47,066 nucleotides of DNA from Methylobacterium oxalidis (GCF_007992195.1 NZ_BJZU01000012.1:1-47066); one strand, 5' to 3'. Numbered from the stretch's first letter, positions 36,634 to 44,063 are shown. Numbers and translations are program-made. Notes: generated from the sequence alone by a model not told the origin.

Positions 36634-38871
36634 GTGTCCCGTTCCCAGAGTCCCCCGCCGGGGATCTTCGCGCCCGAAATCCTCGCGCCCGAAATCTTCT
36701 CGCCTGACATCCTGCCGCCCAGGAGCCCGGCGCTGCGGCGCCCGATGGCCGCCGTGGCCTGCGCCCTCTGCCTCGCACCGGCCGCCCCGCGCGCGCAGCC
36801 CGCGGGCGGCGACGTCGCCCTCTCGGAGATCGCCGTGACGGCCGAGGCGCCGCCCGCGGCCGCACCAGGATCAGGACTAGGACCCGGGCCCGCCGCGGCG
36901 AGCGCGGGCTACGTCGGCGGCCTCACCGGCATCGGCGGGGCGCTCCGGCCGGTCGAGGCGGCGAGCGCCGGCGTGATCACCGGGGCGCAGGTCAACAGCC
37001 GGCCCGTCACCCGGCCCGGCGAGGTGCTGGAGGCGGTGCCCGGCCTCATCGTCACGCAGCATTCCGGCGAGGGCAAAGCCAACCAGTTCTTCCTGCGCGG
37101 GTTCAACCTCGACCACGGCACCGACATCGCCATCCACCTCGACGGGATGCCGGTGAACATGCGCACCCACGCCCACGGCCAGGGCTACGCCGACCTGAAC
37201 TTCCTGATCCCGGAGCTCGTCGGCGCGGTCGAGTTCCACAAGGGCCCCTACTTCGTGCGCGACGGCGACTTCGCCTCGGCCGGCTCGGTGCGGATCGACT
37301 ATCTCGACACGCTCGCCCGCACGGTCGCCCTCACCTCGGTCGGCTCCTTCGGCTACAGGCGGGGGCTCGCCATGGCCTCCGTGCCCCTGGGCGCGGGCAA
37401 CCTCCTGGTGGCGGGCGAGGCGCAGACCTACGACGGGCCCTGGGACGTCCCGGACCGCCTCGCCAAGCTCAACGGCGTCGCCCGCTACAGCCAGGGCACG
37501 GCGCTCGACGGCCTCTCCGTCACCGGCATGGCCTACTGGGCCAAGTGGAACGCCACCAACCAGATCCCGGAGCGGGCGGTGGCGCAGGGGATCATCGGCC
37601 GCTTCGGCACGCTCGACCCGACCGACGGGGGCGACACCGGCCGCTTCTCGCTGTCGGGCCGCTGGAGCGGCACGGACGAGACAGGCGTCACGCGGGCCTC
37701 CGCCTACGTCATCCGCTACCGGATGAACCTCTGGAACGACTTCACCTACTTTCTCAACGACCCGGTCAACGGCGACCAGTTCCGCCAGCGCGACGACCGG
37801 GTGCTCGGCGGCGGCGAGGTCTCCCACGTCTTCCAGGGCGAGTTCGCCGGCCTGCCCATGGAGACCGAGATCGGGCTGCAGACCCGCACCGACTCCACCC
37901 GCGTCGGGCTCCTCAACACGACGAACCGCCTCACCCGCTCCACCGTCCGCGACGACCGGGTTCTGGAGGCGAGCGCGGCCCTCTACGCCGAGAACCGGAT
38001 CCGCTGGACCGACTGGCTGCGCACCAGCGTCGGCGTCCGGGCCGACGGCTACCACGCCGACGTCCGCTCCGACACGCCGGCCAATTCCGGCCGGGCGCGG
38101 GACGGCATCGTCAACCCGAAGCTCGGCCTCGTGCTCGGGCCCTGGGCCGAGACCGAGCTCTACCTGAACTACGGCGGCGGCTTCCACTCGAACGACGTGC
38201 GGGGCGTCGTCGCCCGGGTCGATCCGGCGAGCCCGCTCTTCGACGTCGCCCGCTCGCCCTTCCTGGTGCCCTCGACGGGCTACGAGGTCGGCATCCGCAA
38301 CCGCAGCATCGCGGGGCTGGAGACGGCTCTGGCGCTGTTCCGGTTGGATTTCGCCTCCGAGAACCTGTTCCAGGGCGACAGCGGCACGACGGAGCCGAGC
38401 CGCCCGACGCGGCGCTTCGGGCTCGAGTGGACGAACCGCTACGCGCTGACGCCCTGGCTGCGGCTGGAGGGCGACCTGACGGTGACGAACGCCCGCTTCG
38501 CGGACCGGGACCCGGCGGGCCGCCGGGTGCCGGACGCGCCCACCACCATCGCTTCGGCCGGGATCACGCTCGGGGAGGGGACCGGCTGGTTCGGGTCGCT
38601 GCGCCTGCGCTACTTCGGCCCGCGCCCCCTGATCGAGGACAACTCCGTGCGCTCGCGCCCGACCGCGCTGCTGAACGGCCGGCTCGGCTACGCCTTCGAG
38701 AGCGGGATCAGCCTCTCCCTCGACGTCCTCAACCTGACGAACGCGCGGGCCGACCAGATCACCTACTTCTACGAGTCGCGCCTGCCCGGAGAGGCGGAGG
38801 GCGTGGCCGACCGCCATGTCCACCCGGCCGAGCCGACCGCCGTGCGCCTGACGCTCGCCGGCCGGTTCTGA
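36634..38871 (+). CDS. TonB-dependent outer-membrane receptor under a cobalamin riboswitch
   Basis: About 745 residues from GTG. The signal peptide appears to be ALRRPMAAVACALCLAPAAPRA, so the start must lie upstream of the RRP; the first 30 residues before it (IFAPEILAPEIFSPDIL) come from 15-bp repeats and are odd. The TonB box is like SEIAVTAEA; the plug follows (VLEAVPGLIVTQHSGEGKANQFFLRGFNLDHGTDIAIHLDGMPV), then a 22-strand barrel ending in TLAGRF with a terminal Phe. The sequence is not BtuB-like; the riboswitch suggests corrinoid or cobalt uptake. No btuCDF genes are present in the window. GTG codon at 36604 is also possible. Confidence 0.85.
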   Translation: MSRSQSPPPGIFAPEILAPEIFSPDILPPRSPALRRPMAAVACALCLAPAAPRAQPAGGDVALSEIAVTAEAPPAAAPGSGLGPGPAAASAGYVGGLTGIGGALRPVEAASAGVITGAQVNSRPVTRPGEVLEAVPGLIVTQHSGEGKANQFFLRGFNLDHGTDIAIHLDGMPVNMRTHAHGQGYADLNFLIPELVGAVEFHKGPYFVRDGDFASAGSVRIDYLDTLARTVALTSVGSFGYRRGLAMASVPLGAGNLLVAGEAQTYDGPWDVPDRLAKLNGVARYSQGTALDGLSVTGMAYWAKWNATNQIPERAVAQGIIGRFGTLDPTDGGDTGRFSLSGRWSGTDETGVTRASAYVIRYRMNLWNDFTYFLNDPVNGDQFRQRDDRVLGGGEVSHVFQGEFAGLPMETEIGLQTRTDSTRVGLLNTTNRLTRSTVRDDRVLEASAALYAENRIRWTDWLRTSVGVRADGYHADVRSDTPANSGRARDGIVNPKLGLVLGPWAETELYLNYGGGFHSNDVRGVVARVDPASPLFDVARSPFLVPSTGYEVGIRNRSIAGLETALALFRLDFASENLFQGDSGTTEPSRPTRRFGLEWTNRYALTPWLRLEGDLTVTNARFADRDPAGRRVPDAPTTIASAGITLGEGTGWFGSLRLRYFGPRPLIEDNSVRSRPTALLNGRLGYAFESGISLSLDVLNLTNARADQITYFYESRLPGEAEGVADRHVHPAEPTAVRLTLAGRF
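36664..36723. repeat. 15-bp repeats in the 5' part of the TonB receptor gene
   Basis: Four units of ATCTTCGCGCCCGAA type (the third and fourth diverged) give the peptide I-x-A/S-P-E/D. They lie downstream of the riboswitch and before the signal peptide core. Confidence 0.8.
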
Positions 38872-38881
38872 CGGGGCGCGC

Positions 38882-39712
38882 TCAGCTCGCGATGAAGCGC
38901 AGCCGGTGCTCGCGGTAGAGGTCGAGGATCGCGGCCGCCGTCTCCTCGATCGAGCGGCGGGTCACGTCGATCGTCGGCCAGCGGTGCTTGGCGCAGAGCC
39001 GGCGCGAGGTCGCCACCTCGCCGGCCACGGCGTCGCGGTCGACGTAGAGGGAGGAATCGTCGGCCTTCAGGCTGAGGAGGCGGTTCTGGCGGATCTGCAC
39101 GATGCGCTCGGGGCTGGCGATCAGGCCGACCACGAGGGGCCGCTTCACCTGCTCGAGGGCCGGCGGCAGCGGCATGCCGGGCACGAGGGGAATGTTGGTG
39201 GTCTTGAGGCCGCGGTTGGCGAGGTAGATCGAGGTCGGCGTCTTCGAGGTGCGGCTCACCCCGATCAGCACCACGTCGGCCTCCTCGAGGTTGTCCGGCA
39301 GGTTGCCGTCGTCGTGGGCGAGCGTGAAGTTCATCGCGTCGATGCGCTTGAAGTACTCCGCGTTCAGCATGTGCTGGGCGCCCGGACGGGCCGTGGTCTG
39401 CGCGCCGAGATAGGATTGCAGCAGGGCGTGGACCGGCTGCAGCACCGAGAGGCAGGGCGAGCCGGTCTCGCGGCAGGCGGCCTCCAGGCGGTCGACGAGG
39501 TCGTGCGCCACCAGCGTGTAGAGGACGAGGCCCGGCGCCGCCTCGATCTCGGAGATCACCCGCTCGAGCTGCGCGCGCGAGCGCACGAGGGGGTAGACGT
39601 GCTCGATCGCCGAGACGCCCTCGTACTGGGCGGCGGCCGCCCGCCCGACATTGATCAGCGTCTCGCCCGTCGAGTCCGAGACGAGGTGGAGATGGAAGTA
39701 GCTGCGGCTCAT
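38882..39712 (-). CDS. ppsR: Pyruvate, phosphate/water dikinase regulatory protein (DUF299/PPSR family)
   Basis: Bifunctional kinase/pyrophosphorylase-type regulator that switches PEP synthase or PPDK on and off by phosphorylation of a threonine. 276 residues. N-terminal [18 protein letters not shown]-loop-like [11 protein letters not shown] at about residue 152; [12 protein letters not shown] and a C-terminal [10 protein letters not shown]. The ATG at 39712 fits the family; the upstream frame is unconserved. The gene is divergent from hemE across the candidate origin. In Caulobacter the homologue is the first gene beside oriC. Confidence 0.95.
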   Translation of the reverse strand: MSRSYFHLHLVSDSTGETLINVGRAAAAQYEGVSAIEHVYPLVRSRAQLERVISEIEAAPGLVLYTLVAHDLVDRLEAACRETGSPCLSVLQPVHALLQSYLGAQTTARPGAQHMLNAEYFKRIDAMNFTLAHDDGNLPDNLEEADVVLIGVSRTSKTPTSIYLANRGLKTTNIPLVPGMPLPPALEQVKRPLVVGLIASPERIVQIRQNRLLSLKADDSSLYVDRDAVAGEVATSRRLCAKHRWPTIDVTRRSIEETAAAILDLYREHRLRFIAS

Positions 39713-39799
39713 CCGATCCGGGTCTCCTCCGGCCGTGCGGGGGGCAAGCATCGAAGAGGCGTGGCGCGAAGAGAAGCGGCGCGACGGGGCAGGGATCGC

Positions 39800-39874
39800 G
39801 GAGGCATGGATCGGGGAGACGTGGATCGGGGAAACGTGGGTCGGGGAAACGTGGGTCGAGGAGGCATGGATCGC
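39800..39874. repeat. Five tandem 15-bp repeats in the origin region (iteron-like)
   Basis: Head-to-tail units GGAGGCATGGATCGG, GGAGACGTGGATCGG, GGAAACGTGGGTCGG, GGAAACGTGGGTCGA and GGAGGCATGGATCGC; a diverged sixth unit precedes them. The CGTGGATCG core matches 7 of 9 positions of the reverse complement of the Caulobacter G-box TGATCCACA. Likely weak DnaA sites, by inference. Confidence 0.85.
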
Positions 39875-39898
39875 GCCTTGTCCACCGCCGGGCGCCGG

Positions 39899-39970
39899 GG
39901 AGTCGATGGATGTGGATAAGGCGGCCCGCGGCGGGGGTCCAGCGCGGGGGCTGCGCGAACCATCGACTCC
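39899..39970. repeat. 11-bp inverted repeat enclosing the DnaA box
   Basis: GGAGTCGATGG at 39899-39909 and CCATCGACTCC at 39960-39970 are perfect inverted copies 50 bp apart. Each arm contains a GANTC site. The enclosed DnaA box sits next to the left arm. Confidence 0.85.
39911..39919 (-). promoter_or_regulatory. DnaA box (perfect TTATCCACA)
   Basis: The plus strand reads TGTGGATAA, the exact reverse complement of the consensus TTATCCACA. It lies inside an 11-bp inverted repeat. Confidence 0.8.
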
Positions 39971-40108
39971 GCCGTCAACAGCGCGTCACGAAGGCGCGCG
40001 GGGAGTCGCGGTCCTGGGAGAATCCGGGACACGGATCGGCGCACCCGCCCGGTCGGCGGCGCAAGCCGCTGGCGAGACTGTCCTATCGCCGACATTAGAC
40101 CGGATCTG

Positions 40109-40124
40109 TTAAAGCCCTCTTAAC
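40109..40124 (+). promoter_or_regulatory. CtrA-type binding site TTAA-N7-TTAAC
   Basis: TTAA, AGCCCTC, TTAAC is a perfect match to the CtrA consensus. In Caulobacter, CtrA binding to such sites represses the origin; it could also control hemE transcription, as the site lies 209 bp before its start. Confidence 0.75.
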
Positions 40125-40180
40125 GCCGTGGCGGCGGGGACGGCCTGTGGACGCGGTTGCGGTCCCGCGATCCAGCCGCC

Positions 40181-40222
40181 AAGAGAAAAAACAGAGTCCT
40201 AGAATCTCTCTTCTCTGAAGAG
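40181..40222. other. AT-rich segment in the origin region (possible unwinding element)
   Basis: About 60% A+T in DNA otherwise above 70% G+C, with a purine-rich AAGAGAAAAAACAGAG block and a TCTCTCTTCTCT block that partly pair as an inverted repeat. Two GANTC sites (40194, 40202) lie in it. It could unwind during initiation or be the hemE promoter region. Confidence 0.5.
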
Positions 40223-40332
40223 GGGCGGGGTGGGGACGGCACGCGCGCGCTCCGGCGAGAGGCGACCGCACGGGTTTTCGAGAGGGACGGCGCCTCCCGC
40301 GCTCAGGCGGGGCGGGCCACGGGGGAGGCGGC

Positions 40333-41424
40333 ATGGCTCAGACGAACACGGCCGGGGACGGTCAGGCGGAGCGGAAGGTCCTGCGCGTGCTGGCGGGCGA
40401 GGCGCTCTCGCCCCCGCCCGCCTGGATGATGCGGCAGGCCGGGCGCTACCTGCCGGAGTACCGGGCGACCCGGGCGGAGGCCGGCTCCTTCCTCGACCTC
40501 TGCTACAGCCCCGACTTCGCCGTGGAGGTGACGCTCCAGCCGATCCGCCGCTTCGGCTTCGAGGCGTCGATCCTGTTCTCGGACATCCTCGTGGTACCGC
40601 ACGCGCTCGGCCAGGACGTGCGCTTCGTGGAGGGGGAGGGGCCGCGCCTCGACCCGTTGCACGGGCGGGCTGCGTTCGAGCGGCTGCGGGCGGCCGACGA
40701 CCCGGCGGTGTTCGCCCATCTGGAGCCCGTCTTCGAGACGGTGCGGCGCCTGCGCCGGGACCTGCCGGCCGAGACGACGCTGCTCGGCTTCTGCGGCGCG
40801 CCCTGGACGGTGGCGAGCTACATGATCGGCGGGCGCGGCACGCCGGACCTCGCCCCGGCCCGGGCGCTCGCGGAGAGCGACACGGCCCTCGTCGACGCCC
40901 TGATCGACCGGCTCGTCGCCGTGCAGACCGAGTACCTCGTGCGCCAGCTCCGGGCCGGGGCCGACGCGGTGCAGATCTTCGAGTCCCACGCCGGCACCCT
41001 CCCCGGCCTGCCCGCCGGCGACGGCGCGGACGCCCTCGCCCGCTGGTCGTTCCGGCCGATCGCCCGGATGATCCAGGGCATCCGCGCGGCGGTGCCCGGC
41101 GCGAAGGTCATCGTCTTCGCCCGCGGCTCGGGGCTCGACGGCCATGCCCGCGTGGTGCCGGAGACGGGCGCGGACGCCGTCGGCGTCGATTGGGCGGTAG
41201 ACCTCGCGGCCCTGCGCGAACGCCTGCCTGCGAGCACCGTGACGCAGGGAAACCTGCATCCCGACACCCTGATCGAGGGCGGGCCGGCCCTCGACGCGGC
41301 GGTCGACGCCGTCCTCGCGGCGACGCGGGGGCTGCCCCACATCTTCAACCTCGGCCACGGCATCACGCCGCAGACCCCGGTCGAGAACGTGGAGCGGATG
41401 CTCGCCCGCCTGCGCGGCGCCTGA
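40333..41424 (+). CDS. hemE: Uroporphyrinogen decarboxylase
   Basis: Removes four carboxyl groups from uroporphyrinogen III to give coproporphyrinogen III in heme synthesis. 363 residues. N-terminal PPAWMMRQAGRYLPEYRATR is the signature with the conserved Arg; LFSDILVVPHALG (catalytic Asp), GFCGAPWTVASYMI, QIFESHAG and FNLGHGITPQTP are also present. GGGAGG precedes the ATG. hemJ follows 5 bp later. It flanks the candidate origin, as in other alphaproteobacteria. Confidence 0.97.
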   Translation: MAQTNTAGDGQAERKVLRVLAGEALSPPPAWMMRQAGRYLPEYRATRAEAGSFLDLCYSPDFAVEVTLQPIRRFGFEASILFSDILVVPHALGQDVRFVEGEGPRLDPLHGRAAFERLRAADDPAVFAHLEPVFETVRRLRRDLPAETTLLGFCGAPWTVASYMIGGRGTPDLAPARALAESDTALVDALIDRLVAVQTEYLVRQLRAGADAVQIFESHAGTLPGLPAGDGADALARWSFRPIARMIQGIRAAVPGAKVIVFARGSGLDGHARVVPETGADAVGVDWAVDLAALRERLPASTVTQGNLHPDTLIEGGPALDAAVDAVLAATRGLPHIFNLGHGITPQTPVENVERMLARLRGA

Positions 41425-41428
41425 GCCG

Positions 41429-41866
41429 ATGCTCTACGACTGGATCAAGGCCGGGCACGTCGTGGCGCTGATCGCCTGGATGGCGGCGATGCTCTACCTG
41501 CCCCGCCTCTTCGTCTACCACGCGTCGCTGCCGCCGGGCCCGGGCGTGCAGTCCGAGACCTTCAAGGTGATGGAGCGCCGCCTCCTCAAGGCGATCATGA
41601 CGCCGGCCATGATCGCGACCTGGATCTTCGGGCTGACGCTCGCCTGGATGAGCGGCTTCTACGCCGCGGGCTGGCTGCAGGCGAAGTTCGCCCTGGTGCT
41701 GGCGATGTCGGGCCTGCACGGCTGGTTCGCCCGGATGGTCAAGGACTTCGCCGCCGACCGGAACCGGCGCGCCCCCCGCTTCTACCGGATCGTCAACGAG
41801 GTGCCGACGCTCCTGATGATCGTGATCGTGATCCTCGCCGTGGTGAAACCCGGGCTCGGATGGTGA
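41429..41866 (+). CDS. hemJ: Protoporphyrinogen oxidase HemJ
   Basis: 145-residue membrane protein with four helices that oxidises protoporphyrinogen IX to protoporphyrin IX. Conserved residues include the His in WIKAGHVVALIAWMAAMLYLPRLFVYH, the LLKAIMTPAMIATWIFGL segment, the Lys in WLQAKFALVLAMSGLHGW and the C-terminal FYRIVNEVPTLLMI. It starts 5 bp after hemE. Confidence 0.95.
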   Translation: MLYDWIKAGHVVALIAWMAAMLYLPRLFVYHASLPPGPGVQSETFKVMERRLLKAIMTPAMIATWIFGLTLAWMSGFYAAGWLQAKFALVLAMSGLHGWFARMVKDFAADRNRRAPRFYRIVNEVPTLLMIVIVILAVVKPGLGW

Positions 41867-41901
41867 ATGATCCGGGCCTGCCGCCCATCCGCGAGGCCCG
41901 C

Positions 41902-42246
41902 ATGCTCCGCCTGTCCCCTACCCTCGGCCTTCTCCTCGCCGTCTCCCTCGGGGCGCCCGCCGCGGCGGCGAGCTTTCCCTGCGAGGGCGCGCAGGCGCCC
42001 GACGAGAAGGCCGTCTGCGCCGACCGGGCGCTGAACGACCGCGACGTCGAGATGGCGGTGCGCTTCGAGATCCTGAAGGAGCTGCTGCCGATGGGCGGGC
42101 GCGGCAAGCTGCGCGACGACCAGGAGGCGTGGCTCACCGAGCGCCGCGCCTGCGGCGCCGACACCGCCTGCCTGACGGAGGCGTATGTGAGCCGGCTCAA
42201 GACCCTGCGCGCGGTCTTCTCGGAATTCGCCAAGCAGGGGCCGTGA
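41902..42246 (+). CDS. LprI-like (DUF1311) secreted small protein
   Basis: 114 residues with a Sec signal peptide (LRLSPTLGLLLAVSLGAPAAAA). The mature part FPCEGAQAPDEKAVCADRALNDRDVEMAVRFE matches the LprI/DUF1311 family (C-x-n-A-x-x-x-x-E-x-x-I/V-C, then L-N-x-x-Y-like), followed by GKLRDDQEAWLTERRACGADTACL. Four cysteines suggest two disulfides; relatives include lysozyme inhibitors. The ATG at 41902 gives the signal peptide; an in-frame ATG at 41860 overlaps hemJ. Confidence 0.85.
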   Translation: MLRLSPTLGLLLAVSLGAPAAAASFPCEGAQAPDEKAVCADRALNDRDVEMAVRFEILKELLPMGGRGKLRDDQEAWLTERRACGADTACLTEAYVSRLKTLRAVFSEFAKQGP

Positions 42247-42271
42247 GGAGCGGGCGCGTCGGTGGTGTTCC

Positions 42272-42299
42272 TTGACGAAAATAGCTTGAGAGCTATATC
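42272..42299 (+). promoter_or_regulatory. Promoter and palindromic operator of the HigBA unit
   Basis: TTGACG (42272-42277) and TATATC (42294-42299) are 16 bp apart, and the spacer holds ATAGCT-TGAG-AGCTAT (42281-42296), a perfect 6-bp inverted repeat. The -10 touches the toxin ATG, so either translation is leaderless or the promoter lies elsewhere. GAGAG in the palindrome, seven bases before the ATG, could be the ribosome site in that case. Confidence 0.5.
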
Positions 42300-42665
42300 A
42301 TGTGGGATGTCGCCTTCGACGACGTGTTCGATGCGGAGTTCGAAACGTTGGCGAAGCCGATGCAGGACGAACTGCTCGCATCGGCGCGCCTGTTGGCCGA
42401 GTTCGGCCCGCAGCTCGGGCGTCCACACGTCGACACGCTGAACGCCTCATCCTTCGCGAACATGAAGGAACTGCGTTTCTACGCCGCTGACGGCGTGTGG
42501 CGTGTGGCTTTCGCGTTCGATCCGGAGCGCAGAGCGATTCTGCTGATCGCCGGTGACAAGGCGGGCACCGGCGAGAAGCGCTTCTACAAGACCCTGATCG
42601 CCAAGGCTGATGCGCGCTACCGGGCGCACCTTGACCGTCTCGCGGGTCGGATGAAAGGACATTGA
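42300..42665 (+). CDS. HigB/RelE-type toxin
   Basis: 121 residues of the phage-Gp49/HigB-like RelE branch: MWDVAFDDVFDAEFETL at the N-terminus, LGRPHVDTLNASSFANMKELRF, VWRVAFAFDPERRAILLIAGDK, and ending in FYKTLIAKADARYRAHL. Such toxins cleave mRNA on the ribosome. Lower GC than the neighbouring hem and his genes suggests acquisition. The antitoxin gene starts 1 bp after its stop, toxin first. Confidence 0.88.
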   Translation: MWDVAFDDVFDAEFETLAKPMQDELLASARLLAEFGPQLGRPHVDTLNASSFANMKELRFYAADGVWRVAFAFDPERRAILLIAGDKAGTGEKRFYKTLIAKADARYRAHLDRLAGRMKGH

Positions 42666-42666
42666 G

Positions 42667-43062
42667 ATGGGCCGCAGCATCGATGACGTGATCGCCGCAT
42701 TGCCCGAGGAGCGGCAGAACCGCATCGACGCTCGGTTCCACGCGTTGAAGGACGAGGTCGAGAGCCTCGGCGAATTGCGGAGGCTGGCCGGCAAGGCGCA
42801 GGCCGAAATCGCGGCGGCGCTCCGGATCAAGCAGCCGTCGGTCTCCAAGATCGAGAACCAGACCGACATGTACCTGTCGACCCTCAGGAGCTACGTCGAG
42901 GCAATCGGCGGTCAGCTCGACCTGATCGTGCAGCTTCCCGACCACGCGCCGATACGTCTCGAACGTCTCGGTGACCTCGTTGCCGAGGCCGCGGGCTCAC
43001 CCGGAGCGGAACGCTCGGCCGAACGCCGTCGCCTCACGAAAGCCGTGCCGGAGGGCGGGTAG
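42667..43062 (+). CDS. XRE-family antitoxin (HigA-like)
   Basis: 131 residues. The helix-turn-helix covers about 40-95: LRRLAGKAQAEIAAALRIKQPSVSKIENQTDMYLSTLRSYVEAIGGQLDLIV. The N-terminal half has a helical DARFHALKDEVE segment. It should neutralise the toxin and repress the operon. Its lower GC matches the toxin gene. It is followed by convergent hisG 18 bp away. Confidence 0.9.
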   Translation: MGRSIDDVIAALPEERQNRIDARFHALKDEVESLGELRRLAGKAQAEIAAALRIKQPSVSKIENQTDMYLSTLRSYVEAIGGQLDLIVQLPDHAPIRLERLGDLVAEAAGSPGAERSAERRRLTKAVPEGG

Positions 43063-43079
43063 CGCCCCGCCCCGCTCCC

Positions 43080-44063
43080 TCACAGCCGCGCCAGCAGGCG
43101 CTCCGCGAGGGGGTTTTCCGCGGCGAAGGCGTAGTCGATGCGGCGGACCGTGACGGCGCGGGCGCCGGCCTCGACCAGCGCGTCCGAGAGCGCGAAGACC
43201 GCGTCCGCCGGGCAGCGCAGGACGATCTCGCCGTCCGGCCCCTGCGGCACGCCGTAGGGCAGCTCCGCCTCGTGGAGTCCCGCGATCGTGGCGAGATCGA
43301 TCGCCCCGCCTTCGGGCAGGGCGGCGCGGACCTCGCGGGTGGTGCGGGCGCGCTCCTCGGCGGCGATGCGCCCGAGCACGGCCCGCAGGGCGGTGCGCTG
43401 GCTCTCGCCCCAGGGGGCCTTCAGCGAGGCGACGAGGTTCGCCTCCGAGCGCAGGATGACGCCGTCGTCGAGGATCTTGAGGGCGTTCGCCTGAAGCGTC
43501 GCGCCGGTCGTGGTGATGTCCACGACGATCTCGGCCGAGCCCGCCGCCGGCGCGCCCTCCGTGGCGCCGAGGCTCTCCACGATGCGGTAGTCGGCCACGC
43601 CCTTCTCGGCGAAGAAGCGCCGGGTCAGGTTGACGTACTTCGTGGCGATGCGCAGGCGCCGGCCGTGATGCGCCCGCATCTCGGCCGCCACCTCGTCGAG
43701 GTCGGCCATGGCGCGCACGTCGATCCAGGCCTGGGGCACGGCCACCACCACCGTCGCCTGGCCGAAGCCGAGCGGGGTGAGGAGCTCCACGCGGCCCCGC
43801 GCGTCCGGCAGGGTCTCGCGGATCAGGTCCTCGCCGGTGATGCCGAGATGGGCCGCCCCGCTCGCGAGCTGGCCCGCGATCTCGGAGGCCGAGAGGTAGC
43901 GCACCTCGACGCCCGGCACGCCGACGAGCCTGCCGCGATAGTCGCGCGCGCCGGCTCCTTGAGCGAGCTTCAGCCCGGCGCGCGCGAAGAAGGCGGCGGC
44001 GTTCTCCTGCAGCCGGCCCTTCGAGGGCACGGCGAGGACGAGGGCCCCATCGGTCTCAGGCAT
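43080..44063 (-). CDS. hisG: ATP phosphoribosyltransferase catalytic subunit
   Basis: First step of histidine synthesis: ATP plus PRPP to phosphoribosyl-ATP. 327 residues, longer than the usual HisZ-dependent short form. The N-terminus LAVPSKGRLQENAAAFF, the GITGEDLI segment and the PRPP loop EIVVDITTTGATLQANAL are present. A C-terminal region of about 100 residues follows (from LGRIAAEERARTTREV). It overlaps hisZ by 8 bp. Confidence 0.95.
   Translation of the reverse strand: MPETDGALVLAVPSKGRLQENAAAFFARAGLKLAQGAGARDYRGRLVGVPGVEVRYLSASEIAGQLASGAAHLGITGEDLIRETLPDARGRVELLTPLGFGQATVVVAVPQAWIDVRAMADLDEVAAEMRAHHGRRLRIATKYVNLTRRFFAEKGVADYRIVESLGATEGAPAAGSAEIVVDITTTGATLQANALKILDDGVILRSEANLVASLKAPWGESQRTALRAVLGRIAAEERARTTREVRAALPEGGAIDLATIAGLHEAELPYGVPQGPDGEIVLRCPADAVFALSDALVEAGARAVTVRRIDYAFAAENPLAERLLARL

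Larger units (their letters stand above)
39713..40332. other. Candidate chromosomal replication origin (oriC)
   Basis: A 620-bp non-coding gap between divergent ppsR and hemE. The location matches known alphaproteobacterial origins. Inside are: a perfect DnaA box, two near DnaA boxes (TTGTCCACC 39878-39886 and TGTGGACGC 40146-40154), five 15-bp repeats with GTGGATC or variant cores, a W-box-like TGGGGA at 40231, a CtrA-type site, six GANTC sites and an AT-rich segment. Flanking genes run away from it on both sides. This is an inference from context and motifs; replication initiation was not tested. Confidence 0.75.

Noticed and set aside
39735..40112. Open frame through the 15-bp repeats (WIGETW-like peptide)
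   Set aside because: Repeat length divisible by three opens frames on both strands; it lies in the candidate origin and has no ribosome site.
42250..43062. HigBA as part of a prophage
   Set aside because: No integrase, phage structural gene or attachment-site pair is visible nearby.
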